In this document: piece by piece, positions 1-10,186 of the stretch | How positions within the stretch are numbered: position 1 is the stretch's first letter | How the letters are laid out: every line of letters begins with the position of its first letter | Source of the DNA: Actinomycetes bacterium | GTDB taxonomy: Bacteria; Actinomycetota; Acidimicrobiia; Acidimicrobiales; Acidimicrobilacustridaceae | Direction: 5' to 3' | DNA: 39,497 nucleotides | Assembly (NCBI GenBank): GCA_029782025.1 | Contig: JAKOVR010000064.1 | Span: 1 to 39,497, forward strand | Notes under the pieces: model-generated | The model's database searches: none | Seen by the model: the letters and a program-made list of their open reading frames with translations, nothing else | Told to the model about the DNA's origin: nothing | Made by a program: the position numbers and the translations under genes

Positions 1-361
1 CCGGCGCGGGTGGGGCAGGCGCGGGCGGGGCAGGCGCGGGCGGGGAAGGCGCCGGCGGTGCGGCCTCGGCCGGCGCAGCGGTCGGCGGCGTGTCGGCGGC
101 CGGGGCCGGCGCCCCTCCGGCGGGCGGGCTGTCGGTGACGACGGCGATCACGCCGCCCACCTCGACGGTGTCGCCCTCGGGCACCCTGATCTCGGCCAGG
201 AACCCTCCCACCGGTGACGGCACCTCCGAGTCGACCTTGTCGGTGCTCACCTCGAAGAGCACCTCGTCGACGGCGACGGGGTCGCCGATCTGCTTGAACC
301 ACTTCGTGATGGTTCCCTCGGTGACGGTCTCGCCCAGCTGGGGCATCACCACATCGGCCAT
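1..361 (-). CDS. 2-oxoacid dehydrogenase E2, N-terminal lipoyl domain (partial)
   Basis: Dihydrolipoamide acyltransferase, cut by the window edge so only about 120 N-terminal residues are visible. It starts [16 protein letters not shown] and carries a lipoyl domain over roughly residues 1-80. The lipoyl-lysine motif [12 protein letters not shown] places the modified lysine at K42. An Ala/Pro-rich flexible linker follows. The catalytic acyltransferase domain is outside the window. A strong ribosome binding site (GAGAGGAGA) lies just before the ATG, 13 nt after the E3 stop, so E3 and E2 are co-transcribed in that order. In actinobacteria this E2 type (annotated SucB or pyruvate/2-oxoglutarate E2) can serve both complexes. 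Which one it serves cannot be decided from the N-terminus. Confidence 0.9.
   Translation of the reverse strand, partial: MADVVMPQLGETVTEGTITKWFKQIGDPVAVDEVLFEVSTDKVDSEVPSPVGGFLAEIRVPEGDTVEVGGVIAVVTDSPPAGGAPAPAADTPPTAAPAEAAPPAPSPPAPAPPAPAPPAP
3..47. repeat. 15-bp tandem repeat in the E2 linker
   Basis: Three tandem copies of a 15-bp unit (consensus GGCGCGGGYGGGGMA) lie at 3-17, 18-32 and 33-47. On the minus strand they encode the repeating Pro/Ala linker between the lipoyl domain and the rest of E2. Copy number at such a repeat is expected to vary. Confidence 0.8.
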
Positions 362-374
362 GGGATCTCCTCTC

Positions 375-1793
375 TCAGCCGTGCAGGCTTCGTCCGGTGA
401 GCGCGAGCACCGACTCGCCGAACAGCTCGCTCAACGTGGGATGCGGTTGGATGAACTGGCTGACCTCGTCGACCGTGGCCTCCCAGTTGACGGCCAGGTA
501 GGCCTGCCCGAGCTGCTCGGTGACCCACGGCCCGACCATGTGCACGCCGAGGATGCGACCGGCGGTGCCGTCGGCACCCTGCTCGGCGATGACCTTGACC
601 ATGCCGTCGGACTCCCCGACGATCAGCGCCCGGCCGTTGCCCATGAAGCGGTGCTTGGACACCACGATGTCGAGCCCGGCCTCCTTGGCGCTCTGCTCAC
701 TGTGGCCGGCGAAGGCCACCTCGGGATGGCAGTAGATGCACCACGGCACCTTGCCGTAGTCGACCGGGACCGGATCCTCGCCGAGGAGGTGGCGGATGGC
801 GAAGATGCCCTCGGCGAAGCCGACGTGGGCCAGCGCCGGGGTGGCGATGACGTCGCCGATGGCGTACACCCCGGGCTCGCCGGTGAGGCAGGCGGCGTCG
901 ACCTCGATGAAGCCGCGCTCGGACACCCGGACCGCCGTGCCCTCGAGCCCGAGCCCCTCGGTCAACGGGCGGCGCCCGACCGACACGACCACCTTGTCGA
1001 CGTCGACCGACTCGCCGTCACCGAAGTGCACCACCGTCCCCGAGCCGTCGGCCCGGGGGGCGTGCCCGGTGACGGCCACGCCGGTGCGCACGTCGATCTT
1101 GCGCTTCTTGAAGGAGCGCAGGACCAACGCGGTGGCGTCGTCGTCGCACCCGGGGAGGATCTTGGGGAGGGCTTCGAGGATCGTGACCTCGGTGCCGAGG
1201 TCGGACATCATCGAGGCGAACTCGCAGCCGATCGCCCCGCCCCCGATCACCACGGCACTGCGGGGGAGCTCGGTGAGGGCGAGCACCTCGTCGGAGGTGA
1301 GCACGACCGAGCCGTCGACCTCGAACCCGGGGATGGTGCGCGGCACCGACCCGGTGGCCAGGATCACGGCGTCGCCGGTGACGGTCACCTCGCCCGACGC
1401 ACCGCCGGCCACCGACACGGTGCGGTCGGGGCCGAGGCGGCCGACCCCGTCGTACACGGTGACCTTCCGCCCCTTCAGCAGGCTGGTCAGGCCCTTGTGC
1501 AGCTGGTCGATCACCTGCTGCTTGCGGGCCTGCGTGACCGAGAAGTCGACGGTGACGGGGCCGGCGACCCCGATGCCGAAGGCGCCCGCCCCCTGCACGT
1601 GCCGGTGGACCGCCGCCGTCTCGAGCAGCTCCTTGGCGGGGATGCACCCGACGTGCAGGCAGGTGCCCCCGACCTTCTGCTTCTCGACCATGGCGATCGA
1701 GAGGCCCGCCGACGCGCCGTACAGCGCCGCGCCATAGCCCGCAGGCCCGCCGCCGATGATCACGACATCGAAGTGCTCGGGCGTGGGGACCAC
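375..1793 (-). CDS. lpdA: Dihydrolipoamide dehydrogenase (E3)
   Basis: FAD-dependent disulfide oxidoreductase that reoxidises the lipoyl groups of 2-oxoacid dehydrogenase complexes using NAD+. Counting from the GTG at 1793 (472 aa), the FAD-binding GGGPAGYG motif is near residue 14. The redox-active disulfide is in [13 protein letters not shown] (about C45/C50). A second Rossmann motif ([12 protein letters not shown]) binds NAD. The C-terminal HPTLSE motif supplies the catalytic His-Glu pair. The reading frame is open up to an ATG at 1859. I prefer 1793 because a TAGGCT -10 element lies at 1834-1839, inside the longer frame, and because 472 aa is the usual length. The GTG is almost abutted by GAGGAG, so the exact start is uncertain. 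The gene precedes E2 by 13 nt. Confidence 0.93.
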   Translation of the reverse strand: MVPTPEHFDVVIIGGGPAGYGAALYGASAGLSIAMVEKQKVGGTCLHVGCIPAKELLETAAVHRHVQGAGAFGIGVAGPVTVDFSVTQARKQQVIDQLHKGLTSLLKGRKVTVYDGVGRLGPDRTVSVAGGASGEVTVTGDAVILATGSVPRTIPGFEVDGSVVLTSDEVLALTELPRSAVVIGGGAIGCEFASMMSDLGTEVTILEALPKILPGCDDDATALVLRSFKKRKIDVRTGVAVTGHAPRADGSGTVVHFGDGESVDVDKVVVSVGRRPLTEGLGLEGTAVRVSERGFIEVDAACLTGEPGVYAIGDVIATPALAHVGFAEGIFAIRHLLGEDPVPVDYGKVPWCIYCHPEVAFAGHSEQSAKEAGLDIVVSKHRFMGNGRALIVGESDGMVKVIAEQGADGTAGRILGVHMVGPWVTEQLGQAYLAVNWEATVDEVSQFIQPHPTLSELFGESVLALTGRSLHG

Positions 1794-1833
1794 CTCCTCG
1801 GTCGGCCCGCGCCGGCCGCGGGCAGCGGTGCCG

Positions 1834-1839
1834 AGCCTA
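1834..1839 (-). promoter_or_regulatory. Candidate -10 element for lpdA-E2
   Basis: TAGGCT on the minus strand, about 40 nt upstream of the preferred GTG start. It matches the TANNNT form seen before many other genes in this window. Position and sequence are seen; promoter activity is inferred. Confidence 0.4.
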
Positions 1840-1880
1840 CCGGGTCGCTGCCACCGCACCGGACGGCCGCCGGGGCCGCA

Positions 1881-1914
1881 TGGTGGGCCGCATCGCCGTT
1901 GATGCGGCCCACCA
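1881..1914 (-). terminator. Hairpin terminator after the M23 peptidase gene
   Basis: A perfect 13-bp inverted repeat (TGGTGGGCCGCAT and its complement) with an 8-nt loop. It lies between the stop of the M23 gene (1953) and the start region of lpdA on the same strand. There is no T-tract, as is common in GC-rich actinobacteria. Its position fits a terminator separating the two units. Confidence 0.7.
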
Positions 1915-1952
1915 CCGGCTCCGCCCGCTTCCCGCGGACACCGCAGGAGAGG

Positions 1953-3320
1953 TCAGGGCAGGTACGACATCGGGTCGACGGCGACGCCCCCGATGCGCAC
2001 CTCGAAGTGGAGGTGGGGGCCCGTCGAGTGGCCGGTGTTGCCGGAGTACCCGATCACCGTCCCGGCCGCGACGCGCTGGCCGTCGCCCACGGCCTGGGCC
2101 GACTGGTGGCCGTACACGGTGACCACGCCGTTGCCGTGGTCGATGATCACGTAGTGCCCGAAGCCCCCCGGGTCCTCGCCGAGATAGGCGACACCGGCAG
2201 CGGCGGCGTGGATGGGGGTGCCGATCGAGCACGAGATGTCGATGCCCCGGTGGAAGCTGCCCCAGCGCGGCCCGAAGCCGGAGGTGAGCACGCCCGACAG
2301 CGGCCACTGCAGCCGCAGCCCCGGCATCGCCGGCCGGGTGGTGGTGGGCGCCGGGGCCGTGGTCGTCGGGGTGGGCGCCTTGGTGGTGGTCGTGGTCGGG
2401 GGCCGGGTGGTGGTGGTCGTGGGCTGGCCCGGGACGGTGGGGCCGGCGGTGGTGGGCGGCGCCGTGGTGGCGGTCGTGGTCGGCGCCGCCGTGGTGCTGG
2501 TGGTGGGCGCGGCCGTCGTCGTCGACGTCTCCGAGCCGTCGCCCTCGTCGCCTGGGAGCAGCTGGCCCGGCTTGGACGTGCGGCTGTTGATGAGGGCCAT
2601 CAGGTTGCCCTCGCTGGCCGCGAGGTCCTCGGCCTCGGCCTTGAAGTCCTTGATGCGCGACTCGAGCGCGGCCTGGACCTCGGCCTTGGCGTCGCGGCTG
2701 GCCACGGCGGCCGCCCGGTCGGCGTTGGCGCTGGCCTCCACCTGGGCCGCCTTGAGGCGGGTGCCGTCGAGCTCCTGCTGCTTGGCCTCGAGCGCGGCCT
2801 GCGCCTGTTCGCGGCTCTTCAGCACCTCCTGGTCGAAGTGGGCGACTTCACCGAGGAGCGTGCGCCGCTTGTGCGCCTGGTCGTAGTCGCGGGCGGCGAG
2901 CACGGCGTCGAGACGCTCCTCCCCCGGGTGCATGTAGGCGTTCACGGCCCGGTCGGTGGAACGGCGCTGCTGCTGGTCGACCGCCTGCCGGGCCTCGGCC
3001 ACCTCGCCCTCGAGCGCCACGAGCTGCTCGTTGATCACCCCGAGCTGCTCGTCGGCGGACTTGGCCAGCCTCTCGTTCTCCTCGGCCACGCGGGCGAGCC
3101 GGTCGGCCTCGGCCTGCAGCTGCACGTCGTTGGCTTCGAGGAGGTTGATCTGCACGGCCAGATCGGCCCGGCGGGCCCGCTTCTCGGCCAGTTGGGCCTG
3201 GGGGTCGAGCGTGCCCGAGGACCCCTGGGCGCGCGCCGGCGCGGCGATCGAAGCGAGGGTGAGGGGCAGCAGCGCCGTGAGACCGGCGGCGGCAAGGCGG
3301 GGGCGGAGATGGGGATGCAC
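1953..3320 (-). CDS. Secreted M23/LytM-type peptidoglycan endopeptidase with coiled coil
   Basis: A 455-aa protein predicted to be exported and to cleave peptidoglycan cross-links, or to activate an amidase as EnvC does. An N-terminal signal peptide ends near APARAQ (about residue 32). A long charged coiled coil covers about 40-240, and a Thr/Pro-rich linker about 274-330. A C-terminal LytM domain covers about 340-455. Zinc ligands are visible: H357 and D361 in FHRGID, and H438 in PHLHFE, with H405 (YGHQS) and H436 as catalytic histidines. The domain therefore looks active, unlike degenerate EnvC-type activators. The start is GTG. RipA/EnvC-like architecture suggests a role in cell division or septum splitting; that part is inference. 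Confidence 0.88.
   Translation of the reverse strand: MHPHLRPRLAAAGLTALLPLTLASIAAPARAQGSSGTLDPQAQLAEKRARRADLAVQINLLEANDVQLQAEADRLARVAEENERLAKSADEQLGVINEQLVALEGEVAEARQAVDQQQRRSTDRAVNAYMHPGEERLDAVLAARDYDQAHKRRTLLGEVAHFDQEVLKSREQAQAALEAKQQELDGTRLKAAQVEASANADRAAAVASRDAKAEVQAALESRIKDFKAEAEDLAASEGNLMALINSRTSKPGQLLPGDEGDGSETSTTTAAPTTSTTAAPTTTATTAPPTTAGPTVPGQPTTTTTRPPTTTTTKAPTPTTTAPAPTTTRPAMPGLRLQWPLSGVLTSGFGPRWGSFHRGIDISCSIGTPIHAAAAGVAYLGEDPGGFGHYVIIDHGNGVVTVYGHQSAQAVGDGQRVAAGTVIGYSGNTGHSTGPHLHFEVRIGGVAVDPMSYLP
2330..2501. repeat. Low-complexity Thr/Pro linker coding repeat
   Basis: A stretch of GGT/GGTGGTCGT-type trinucleotide-like repeats that encodes the Thr/Pro-rich, probably wall-spanning, linker of the M23 peptidase on the minus strand. 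Such repeats are prone to slippage and to assembly error. Confidence 0.7.
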
Positions 3321-3449
3321 GTCAACACCAAGAGTGGACAGCTCCGCCCGCCAGGGAGGGTCACCGTACCAGAGGACGACCGTCCGGTGGAAGACCGACA
3401 GATGTTCCCCGAACGCGCGTGCGGGGTGGCACTACCGGCACGCGACCGC

Positions 3450-3539
3450 TCAGCGCGCGATCAGCAGCTGCACGACGAAGGCGGCGATGATCGCCACGCC
3501 GCACAGGAGCGAGAGCAGGATCAACTTCCGGGTGCTCAT
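3450..3539 (-). CDS. Possible 29-residue single-pass membrane protein
   Basis: An ATG-to-TGA frame of 29 codons beginning MSTRKLILL, with one continuous hydrophobic segment (about residues 6-26) and positive charges at both ends (R4, K5, R29). A TAGGCT -10-like hexamer lies 9 nt upstream, back to back with the promoter of the divergent UDP-sugar dehydrogenase gene. No Shine-Dalgarno sequence is visible. The composition is what a real membrane microprotein would show, but a frame this short can occur by chance. Function unknown. It could be in one transcript with the M23 gene, whose start is 130 bp downstream. Confidence 0.4.
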   Translation of the reverse strand: MSTRKLILLSLLCGVAIIAAFVVQLLIAR

Positions 3540-3548
3540 GCGGGCGGC

Positions 3549-3564
3549 AGCCTACCGGTACGAT
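3549..3564. promoter_or_regulatory. Divergent, nearly abutting -10 elements
   Basis: TAGGCT on the minus strand (3549-3554) faces the 29-residue ORF, and TACGAT on the plus strand (3559-3564) faces the UDP-sugar dehydrogenase gene. Each is 9 nt from its start codon. The two hexamers are only 4 bp apart, so polymerase binding at one should exclude the other. Confidence 0.4.
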
Positions 3565-3573
3565 CGCAGGGCC

Positions 3574-4875
3574 ATGGCAGGAGCACACGATCCCCACGCT
3601 GACCCCATCCCCGACCGTCTGGCGGTCATCGGCCAAGGCTACGTCGGCCTCCCCCTCGCCGTTCGGGCGGTGGAGCAGGGGTACGACGTGGTCGGGTTCG
3701 ACGTCGACCGGGCCAAGGTGACCCGCCTCCTCGCCGGCGACTCGCCGGTGGAGGACATCACGGCCGAGCGGCTCGCCGCCGCGCTGGCGTCGGGGCGCTA
3801 CCGGGCCACGTCCGACCCGGCTGACCTCGCCGGCTTCTCGGTGTGCGTGATCAGCGTGCCCACCCCGCTGCGCGAGGGGCTCCCCGATCTGTCCTTCATC
3901 GAGTCGGCAGCCGCCACCATCGCCCCCCACCTCCGGCCGGGCGCCACCGTGGTGCTCGAGTCCACGACCTACCCCGGCACCACCGAGGAGCTCGTGCTCC
4001 CGATGCTCGAAGCGGGCTCGGGGATCCGGTGCGGCGGGCCCGACGGCTTCCACCTCGGCTACAGCCCCGAGCGCATCGACCCCGGCAACGCGGTCTACAC
4101 GTTCGAGAACACGCCGAAGGTCGTGTCGGGCATCGACGGCCCGTCGTTGGCGGCGATCCAGGGCTTCTACGACCGCATCGTGGACAAGACCGTGCCGGTG
4201 TCCTCCCCCAAGGAGGCCGAGCTCACCAAGCTGCTCGAGAACACCTTCCGCCACGTCAACATCGCACTGGTCAACGAGCTGGCCATGTTTGCCAACGACC
4301 TCGGGATCGACGTGTGGGAGGCGATCGACGCCGCCTCCACCAAGCCCTTCGGGTTCATGCGCTTCACCCCCGGGCCGGGCGTGGGCGGCCACTGCCTCCC
4401 CATCGATCCCTCCTATCTCTCCTGGCAGGTCAAGCGGAGCCTGGGCCACACGTTCCGCTTCGTGGAGCTGGCCAACGACGTGAACGAGCACATGCCCGAC
4501 TACGTCGTCCGGCGGCTCATCGAGGCCCTGAACGACCGGGCGCTGCCCGTGCGGGGCCGGCGCATCCTGCTGCTCGGCCTGGCCTACAAGCGCGACACGG
4601 GCGACGCCCGGGAGTCGCCGAGCTCCCCGATCGCCACCAAGCTCGTCGACCTCGGCGCCGACGTCCGGGCCGCCGATCCCCACGTCACCCCGGCCCACGT
4701 CCCCGCCGGCGTGACCCTCGTGCCGCTCACCGCGGAGGAGATCGAGGCCGCCGATGCCGTGGTCGTCCTCGTCGATCACTCCGCCTTCGATCCGAGCCTC
4801 GTGGCCGGCCACGCCCGCTACGTGCTCGACACCCGGCGCTGGCTCCCTGCCGGGCCCACCGTCGACGTCCTCTAG
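3574..4875 (+). CDS. UDP-N-acetylhexosamine/UDP-glucose 6-dehydrogenase family
   Basis: NAD-dependent nucleotide-sugar dehydrogenase (433 aa) that oxidises a UDP-hexose C6 alcohol to the uronic acid. It supplies precursors for extracellular polysaccharide or glycoprotein glycans. The N-terminal Rossmann motif is GQGYVGLP (about 20-27). The central domain carries ESTTYPGTT and YSPERIDPGN. The catalytic cysteine is C274 in VGGHCLPIDPSY, and the C-terminal UDP-binding domain includes GLAYKRDTGDARESP. The IDP after the active site and overall pattern resemble WecC/WbpA (UDP-ManNAc or UDP-GlcNAc dehydrogenases) more than UDP-glucose dehydrogenases, but substrate is not settled by sequence alone. 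No other glycan genes adjoin it. Confidence 0.9.
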   Translation: MAGAHDPHADPIPDRLAVIGQGYVGLPLAVRAVEQGYDVVGFDVDRAKVTRLLAGDSPVEDITAERLAAALASGRYRATSDPADLAGFSVCVISVPTPLREGLPDLSFIESAAATIAPHLRPGATVVLESTTYPGTTEELVLPMLEAGSGIRCGGPDGFHLGYSPERIDPGNAVYTFENTPKVVSGIDGPSLAAIQGFYDRIVDKTVPVSSPKEAELTKLLENTFRHVNIALVNELAMFANDLGIDVWEAIDAASTKPFGFMRFTPGPGVGGHCLPIDPSYLSWQVKRSLGHTFRFVELANDVNEHMPDYVVRRLIEALNDRALPVRGRRILLLGLAYKRDTGDARESPSSPIATKLVDLGADVRAADPHVTPAHVPAGVTLVPLTAEEIEAADAVVVLVDHSAFDPSLVAGHARYVLDTRRWLPAGPTVDVL

Positions 4876-4988
4876 ATCACGCTCCGTGGGATCGATGCCA
4901 CACAAATGGTTCAAGTGACCTAGGCTCTGGGTCGATAGGCCTATGACGCCGGACGACGGGCCGGCCAGCACCCGAGGAGCCGACAGAC

Positions 4989-5681
4989 GTGATCACCGGA
5001 CGCCGAGCCGCCGCCGAGCCGACCAGCGGATTCCTCCGCACCGGACGGACGTCCTACACCGCCACCCCGGTGGGACGGGTCCTCCACGACTTCGGCTACG
5101 GCGCCGTCCAGGCCGCCCGCCACGTCAACCCCGACGGCTCCACCGGCGGCTGGGTCGCCCTCACCGCCCACGTGGAGGAGACCGCCACCCTCGGTCCCGA
5201 CGCCGTGGTGTTCGGCAACGCCCGCGTGTTCGGCAACGCCCGGGTCCTCGGCCACGCCGTGGTGTGCGACAACGCCCGGATCTACGACGACGTGGTCATC
5301 ACCGGCAGCGCCCAGGTCAGCGGCAACACCAGGGTGACCGACGCCGAGATCGGCGACGGCGCCCGCGTCCGGGACGACGCCCACGTCAACGGGGCCTGCG
5401 TCCGGGACCGGGCCGTCATCGGCGGCAACGCCCGCGTGATGGGCGGGGCGCTGGTGGCCGGGTGGGCCCAGGTCGGCGACCGGGCGTGGCTCGACGGGTG
5501 CCAGATCGGCGGGACGGTGATCGTCGACGGCATGGTGGCCATCCATCCCGGCATGGTCTTCACCCGGGACGAGGAGCTGTTCAGCGGCACGTACGCCCTG
5601 CCCGAGACCAGCCCAGCCGAGGCCCCGGCCCGGACCGACGACATCCTGCTCGACCTCGTCGACGAGCTCGCCCTCGACTGA
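4989..5681 (+). CDS. Left-handed beta-helix-like repeat protein
   Basis: A 230-aa protein with GTG start and a GAGGAG ribosome binding site 9 nt upstream. Residues of about 70-190 form short tandem repeats of the type V-x-G-N-A-R-V-x-G (GNARVFGNARVLGHAVV, GNTRVTDAEI, GNARVMGGALV), about six residues per turn face. This is typical of left-handed beta-helix or hexapeptide-like folds such as E. coli YdcK. No acyltransferase active site or partner domain is evident, so an enzyme function is not supported. It follows the UDP-sugar dehydrogenase by 113 bp on the same strand and ends 12 bp from the convergent esterase. A role in sugar modification is possible but unproven. Confidence 0.75.
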   Translation: MITGRRAAAEPTSGFLRTGRTSYTATPVGRVLHDFGYGAVQAARHVNPDGSTGGWVALTAHVEETATLGPDAVVFGNARVFGNARVLGHAVVCDNARIYDDVVITGSAQVSGNTRVTDAEIGDGARVRDDAHVNGACVRDRAVIGGNARVMGGALVAGWAQVGDRAWLDGCQIGGTVIVDGMVAIHPGMVFTRDEELFSGTYALPETSPAEAPARTDDILLDLVDELALD

Positions 5682-5693
5682 TCCCGGCCGGAT

Positions 5694-7226
<1,533 letters not shown>

Positions 7227-7232
7227 GGCGGA

Positions 7233-7238
7233 AGGCTA
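7233..7238 (-). promoter_or_regulatory. -10 element, leaderless esterase mRNA
   Basis: TAGCCT on the minus strand followed by 6 nt and the ATG at 7226. No Shine-Dalgarno sequence fits in the gap, so the transcript probably starts at or next to the ATG. Confidence 0.6.
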
Positions 7239-7268
7239 GACCCGTGCCGCTCCCGCCGCCGACGGCCG

Positions 7269-7274
7269 TAGCGT
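7269..7274 (+). promoter_or_regulatory. -10 element, leaderless TIGR01777 gene
   Basis: TAGCGT followed by 6 nt and the ATG at 7281, the same layout as the divergent esterase promoter 30 bp away. Confidence 0.6.
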
Positions 7275-7280
7275 GTCGCC

Positions 7281-8183
7281 ATGGACGTCGCCATCACGGG
7301 TTCGAGCGGTCTCATCGGCACGGCGCTCGGCGCCTCCCTCCGGGCCGACGGCCACACCGTCGTCCCCGTCCTGCGCCGGCCTCCGGCAGCGGGCGGGGCC
7401 ACCGACCGCTGGGTGGCATGGGACCCCGCCGCCGGCACCATCGACGCCGCCGGGCTCGAGGGGATCGACGCCGTGGTGCACCTGGCCGGGGCCGGCATCG
7501 GCGACCACCGGTGGTCCGACGCCCACCGGCGGCTGGTGCTCGACAGCCGGGTGCAGGGCACGACGCTCTTGGCCCGCACCCTGACCGGGCTCGACCGGCC
7601 GCCCGCCGTCCTCGTGTCGGGCTCGGCCATCGGGTACTACGGCGACCGGGGCGACGAGGTGCTGACCGAGGCGTCCGGCCCCGGCTCCCTCTACCTCTCG
7701 GAGGTGTGCACGGCCTGGGAGGCGGCGGCGGGCCCGGCGGTCGACGCCGGCATCCGCGTCGCCTTCGCCCGCACCGGCATCGTGCTCTCGCCACGGGGCG
7801 GTGCCCTCGGCAAGCTCCGCACCCTCTTCAAGTTCGGCTTGGGTGGCCGGCAGGGGTCGGGCCGGCAGTGGATGAGCTGGATCGGCCTCGACGACGAGGT
7901 GGCGGCCCTGCGCTTCCTGCTCGACCACGACCTCGCCGGCCCGGTGAACCTCGTCGCCCCCGAGCCGGTCACCAACGCCGACTTCGCCCGCACCCTCGGC
8001 TCGGTCATGCACCGGCCCGCCCTCTTCCCCGCGCCGGCCTTCGGCCTGCACCTGGTCCTCGGCCGCCAGATGGCCGACGAGCTGCTCCTGGCCAGCCAGC
8101 GCGTGCGCCCGGCCGCCCTGGAAGGCGCCGGGTTCTCCTTCACCCACCCCGATCTGGCCGGGTGCCTCGCCGCCGTGGCCTGA
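7281..8183 (+). CDS. TIGR01777-family epimerase (SDR39U1/YfcH-like)
   Basis: Extended SDR-fold protein of 300 aa. The N-terminal nucleotide-binding motif is ITGSSGLIGTAL (about 5-16). The central region has the family motifs VHLAGAGIGDHRWSD, SGSAIGYYGDRGDE and CTAWEAAA. The C-terminal DUF1731 segment includes VRPAALEGAGFSFTHPDL. The family (E. coli YfcH, human SDR39U1) has no firmly established substrate, so it should be called a predicted NAD(P)-dependent epimerase or oxidoreductase. It is transcribed alone, divergent from the carboxylesterase and convergent with the SDR gene at 8283. Confidence 0.92.
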   Translation: MDVAITGSSGLIGTALGASLRADGHTVVPVLRRPPAAGGATDRWVAWDPAAGTIDAAGLEGIDAVVHLAGAGIGDHRWSDAHRRLVLDSRVQGTTLLARTLTGLDRPPAVLVSGSAIGYYGDRGDEVLTEASGPGSLYLSEVCTAWEAAAGPAVDAGIRVAFARTGIVLSPRGGALGKLRTLFKFGLGGRQGSGRQWMSWIGLDDEVAALRFLLDHDLAGPVNLVAPEPVTNADFARTLGSVMHRPALFPAPAFGLHLVLGRQMADELLLASQRVRPAALEGAGFSFTHPDLAGCLAAVA

Positions 8184-8208
8184 CCGCGACGCGCCCCGGG
8201 TGCGGACG

Positions 8209-8224
8209 CGCCCCGGCCGGGGCG
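8209..8224. terminator. GC-rich palindrome between convergent genes
   Basis: Perfect 16-bp palindrome (CGCCCCGG and its complement) in the 99-bp convergent gap, within a short tandemly repeated GC-rich stretch. It could act as a bidirectional terminator. Because it has no loop of its own, the real hairpin would be shorter than the palindrome. Confidence 0.4.
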
Positions 8225-8263
8225 GCGCCGCAGCGCCCACCCCGGCCGGGACAGGAGATCGGG

Positions 8264-8277
8264 TGACCAGGCGGTCA
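8264..8277. promoter_or_regulatory. Degenerate copy of the GACC-N4-GGTC operator
   Basis: TGACC-AGGC-GGTCA has the same arm sequence and spacing as the operator upstream of the SDR gene. It lies just beyond the SDR stop codon and between two convergent genes, where no promoter is expected. It may be a secondary binding site or chance. Confidence 0.3.
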
Positions 8278-8282
8278 GGCCG

Positions 8283-9059
<777 letters not shown>

Positions 9060-9066
9060 GCCGCGG

Positions 9067-9088
9067 AGCTTATTGACCGCGCGGTCAA
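9067..9088 (-). promoter_or_regulatory. Leaderless promoter with palindromic operator (SDR gene)
   Basis: The -10 hexamer TAAGCT (9067-9072, minus strand) is 7 nt from the start codon. Immediately upstream lies the perfect 16-bp palindrome TTGACCGCGCGGTCAA (9073-9088), occupying the -10/-35 spacer. A protein bound there would block polymerase. The size and symmetry are typical of TetR-family operators. Confidence 0.65.
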
Positions 9089-9132
9089 GTTTCCAGTTCG
9101 CCGGCGGCCGTGGGCCCCCTGCCCGGCGGCGC

Positions 9133-10086
9133 CTACAGCGTCCCGTGGTGGAGCCAGTCGACCACGGCGGCCGGGGCGAGCGCACGGGCCCGGGCGGCGT
9201 AGCGGGCCCGGTCCTCCTCGGTGCGCAGGATGTCGGTCCACTGGCCGCTCCGGCCCTGGTGGAAGAACTCGGTCGGGTCGTTCCAGAAGGCCTCGGACGC
9301 CGCCATGCCCGGCGCGGCCTGGGCCGCCTTGGCCTTCATCGACTCGAACCGGGCGGCCTCGACCAGCACCGGCCACCGGTCCTCGGGCACGGCGATGCCG
9401 AGGCGGTCGGCCAGCCCCCGCATCTGGCCCTCCAGGTCGGCCTTGAGGTCGTCGTAGTGGAGGAGCACCACGTTGTCGGCGCCGGCGTCGATCAGCTCGA
9501 ACCACGTGGCGATGTGGTGCTCGGTCCCGCCCAGCATCGACACCGAGGCTGTCGCCGGCGCGTCGCTGTCGACCCAGCCCCAGAACCGGCCCTCCACCGT
9601 CTCGGCGTACTGGGGCGGACCGTCGGGGAACAGCTCGGCCAGGTCGTCGAGACCCTCGGTGGCTTCCCGCAAGGCGAAGAGCTCGTCGAGGTTGGTGTTG
9701 GCGCGGTGGTTGTCCCACGACAGGGCCACGTCACGGGGGTCGCGCCCGACGACGACGTAGGTGACGCGCGGGTCGTAGGGCAGGCCGTCGGCCGGCGCGT
9801 GGGTCTTGATGAACCGGCGGTGGGTCTGGGCCTCGAGGTCGGCCACGACCTCGTCCCGGGGGCGGGTCAGCATGTCGAGCCACGGCGAGAGCTTGTCGAG
9901 GCGATCGGGCAGGTCCGGGGTCTGCAACACCAGCAGGGCGCAGATCATCTGGCACCAGGTGGTGCCGCACTTGGGCGGGGTCGAGATCACGATGTCGTCG
10001 GACCGGAAGACGAAGCCCTCCCACCTCGCGCTGTCGTCGGTGAACCCCCGGTACCGGACCGTCGCCGGCCTCGCCTCGATGCTCAT
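9133..10086 (-). CDS. PAPS-dependent sulfotransferase family protein
   Basis: Predicted to transfer sulfate from PAPS to a hydroxyl or amine acceptor (317 aa from the ATG at 10086). The 5'-phosphosulfate loop is TPPKCGTTWCQ (about 36-46). The probable catalytic histidine is in IKTHAP, and the 3'-phosphate-binding segment is VVVGRDPRDVALSWDNHR. This is the Sulfotransfer_1 pattern; actinobacterial members are numerous and the acceptor cannot be predicted. The frame continues upstream to 10140 through a large hairpin; the internal ATG is preferred because the upstream part is the hairpin itself. There is no clear ribosome binding site. Confidence 0.88.
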   Translation of the reverse strand: MSIEARPATVRYRGFTDDSARWEGFVFRSDDIVISTPPKCGTTWCQMICALLVLQTPDLPDRLDKLSPWLDMLTRPRDEVVADLEAQTHRRFIKTHAPADGLPYDPRVTYVVVGRDPRDVALSWDNHRANTNLDELFALREATEGLDDLAELFPDGPPQYAETVEGRFWGWVDSDAPATASVSMLGGTEHHIATWFELIDAGADNVVLLHYDDLKADLEGQMRGLADRLGIAVPEDRWPVLVEAARFESMKAKAAQAAPGMAASEAFWNDPTEFFHQGRSGQWTDILRTEEDRARYAARARALAPAAVVDWLHHGTL

Positions 10087-10099
10087 CACCCCATTCTGC

Positions 10100-10146
10100 C
10101 CTTGGGTGCGTAAGGGCGCGCATAGCGCACCCTTACGCACCCAAGG
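10100..10146. terminator. 47-nt near-perfect hairpin
   Basis: A 17-bp perfect stem (CCTTGGGTGCGTAAGGG and its complement), then one mismatch, then 4 more base pairs closing on an ATA loop. It lies between the methyltransferase stop (10187) and the sulfotransferase start (10086). It most likely terminates the methyltransferase transcript. It ends only 14 nt before the sulfotransferase ATG, so it would also mask that start on any read-through mRNA. No T-tract follows on either strand. Confidence 0.6.
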
Positions 10147-10186
10147 AAGGTGGGCCTAGCCGCCGCCGGGGGTCGGGGCACTCAGG

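Noticed and set aside
375..1859. The longer lpdA start at 1859
   Set aside because: It adds 22 Arg/Gly-rich residues before the FAD motif and would place a TAGGCT promoter element inside the coding frame.
90..3602. A 1170-codon open frame on the plus strand, and several other frames over 300 codons such as 3361-4971 (-), 5820-7271 (+), 14891-17107 (+) and 17873-20329 (-)
   Set aside because: They lie antisense to clearly recognisable genes and have low-complexity Arg/Gly/Ala/Pro/His translations without motifs. Long antisense frames are expected at this GC content.
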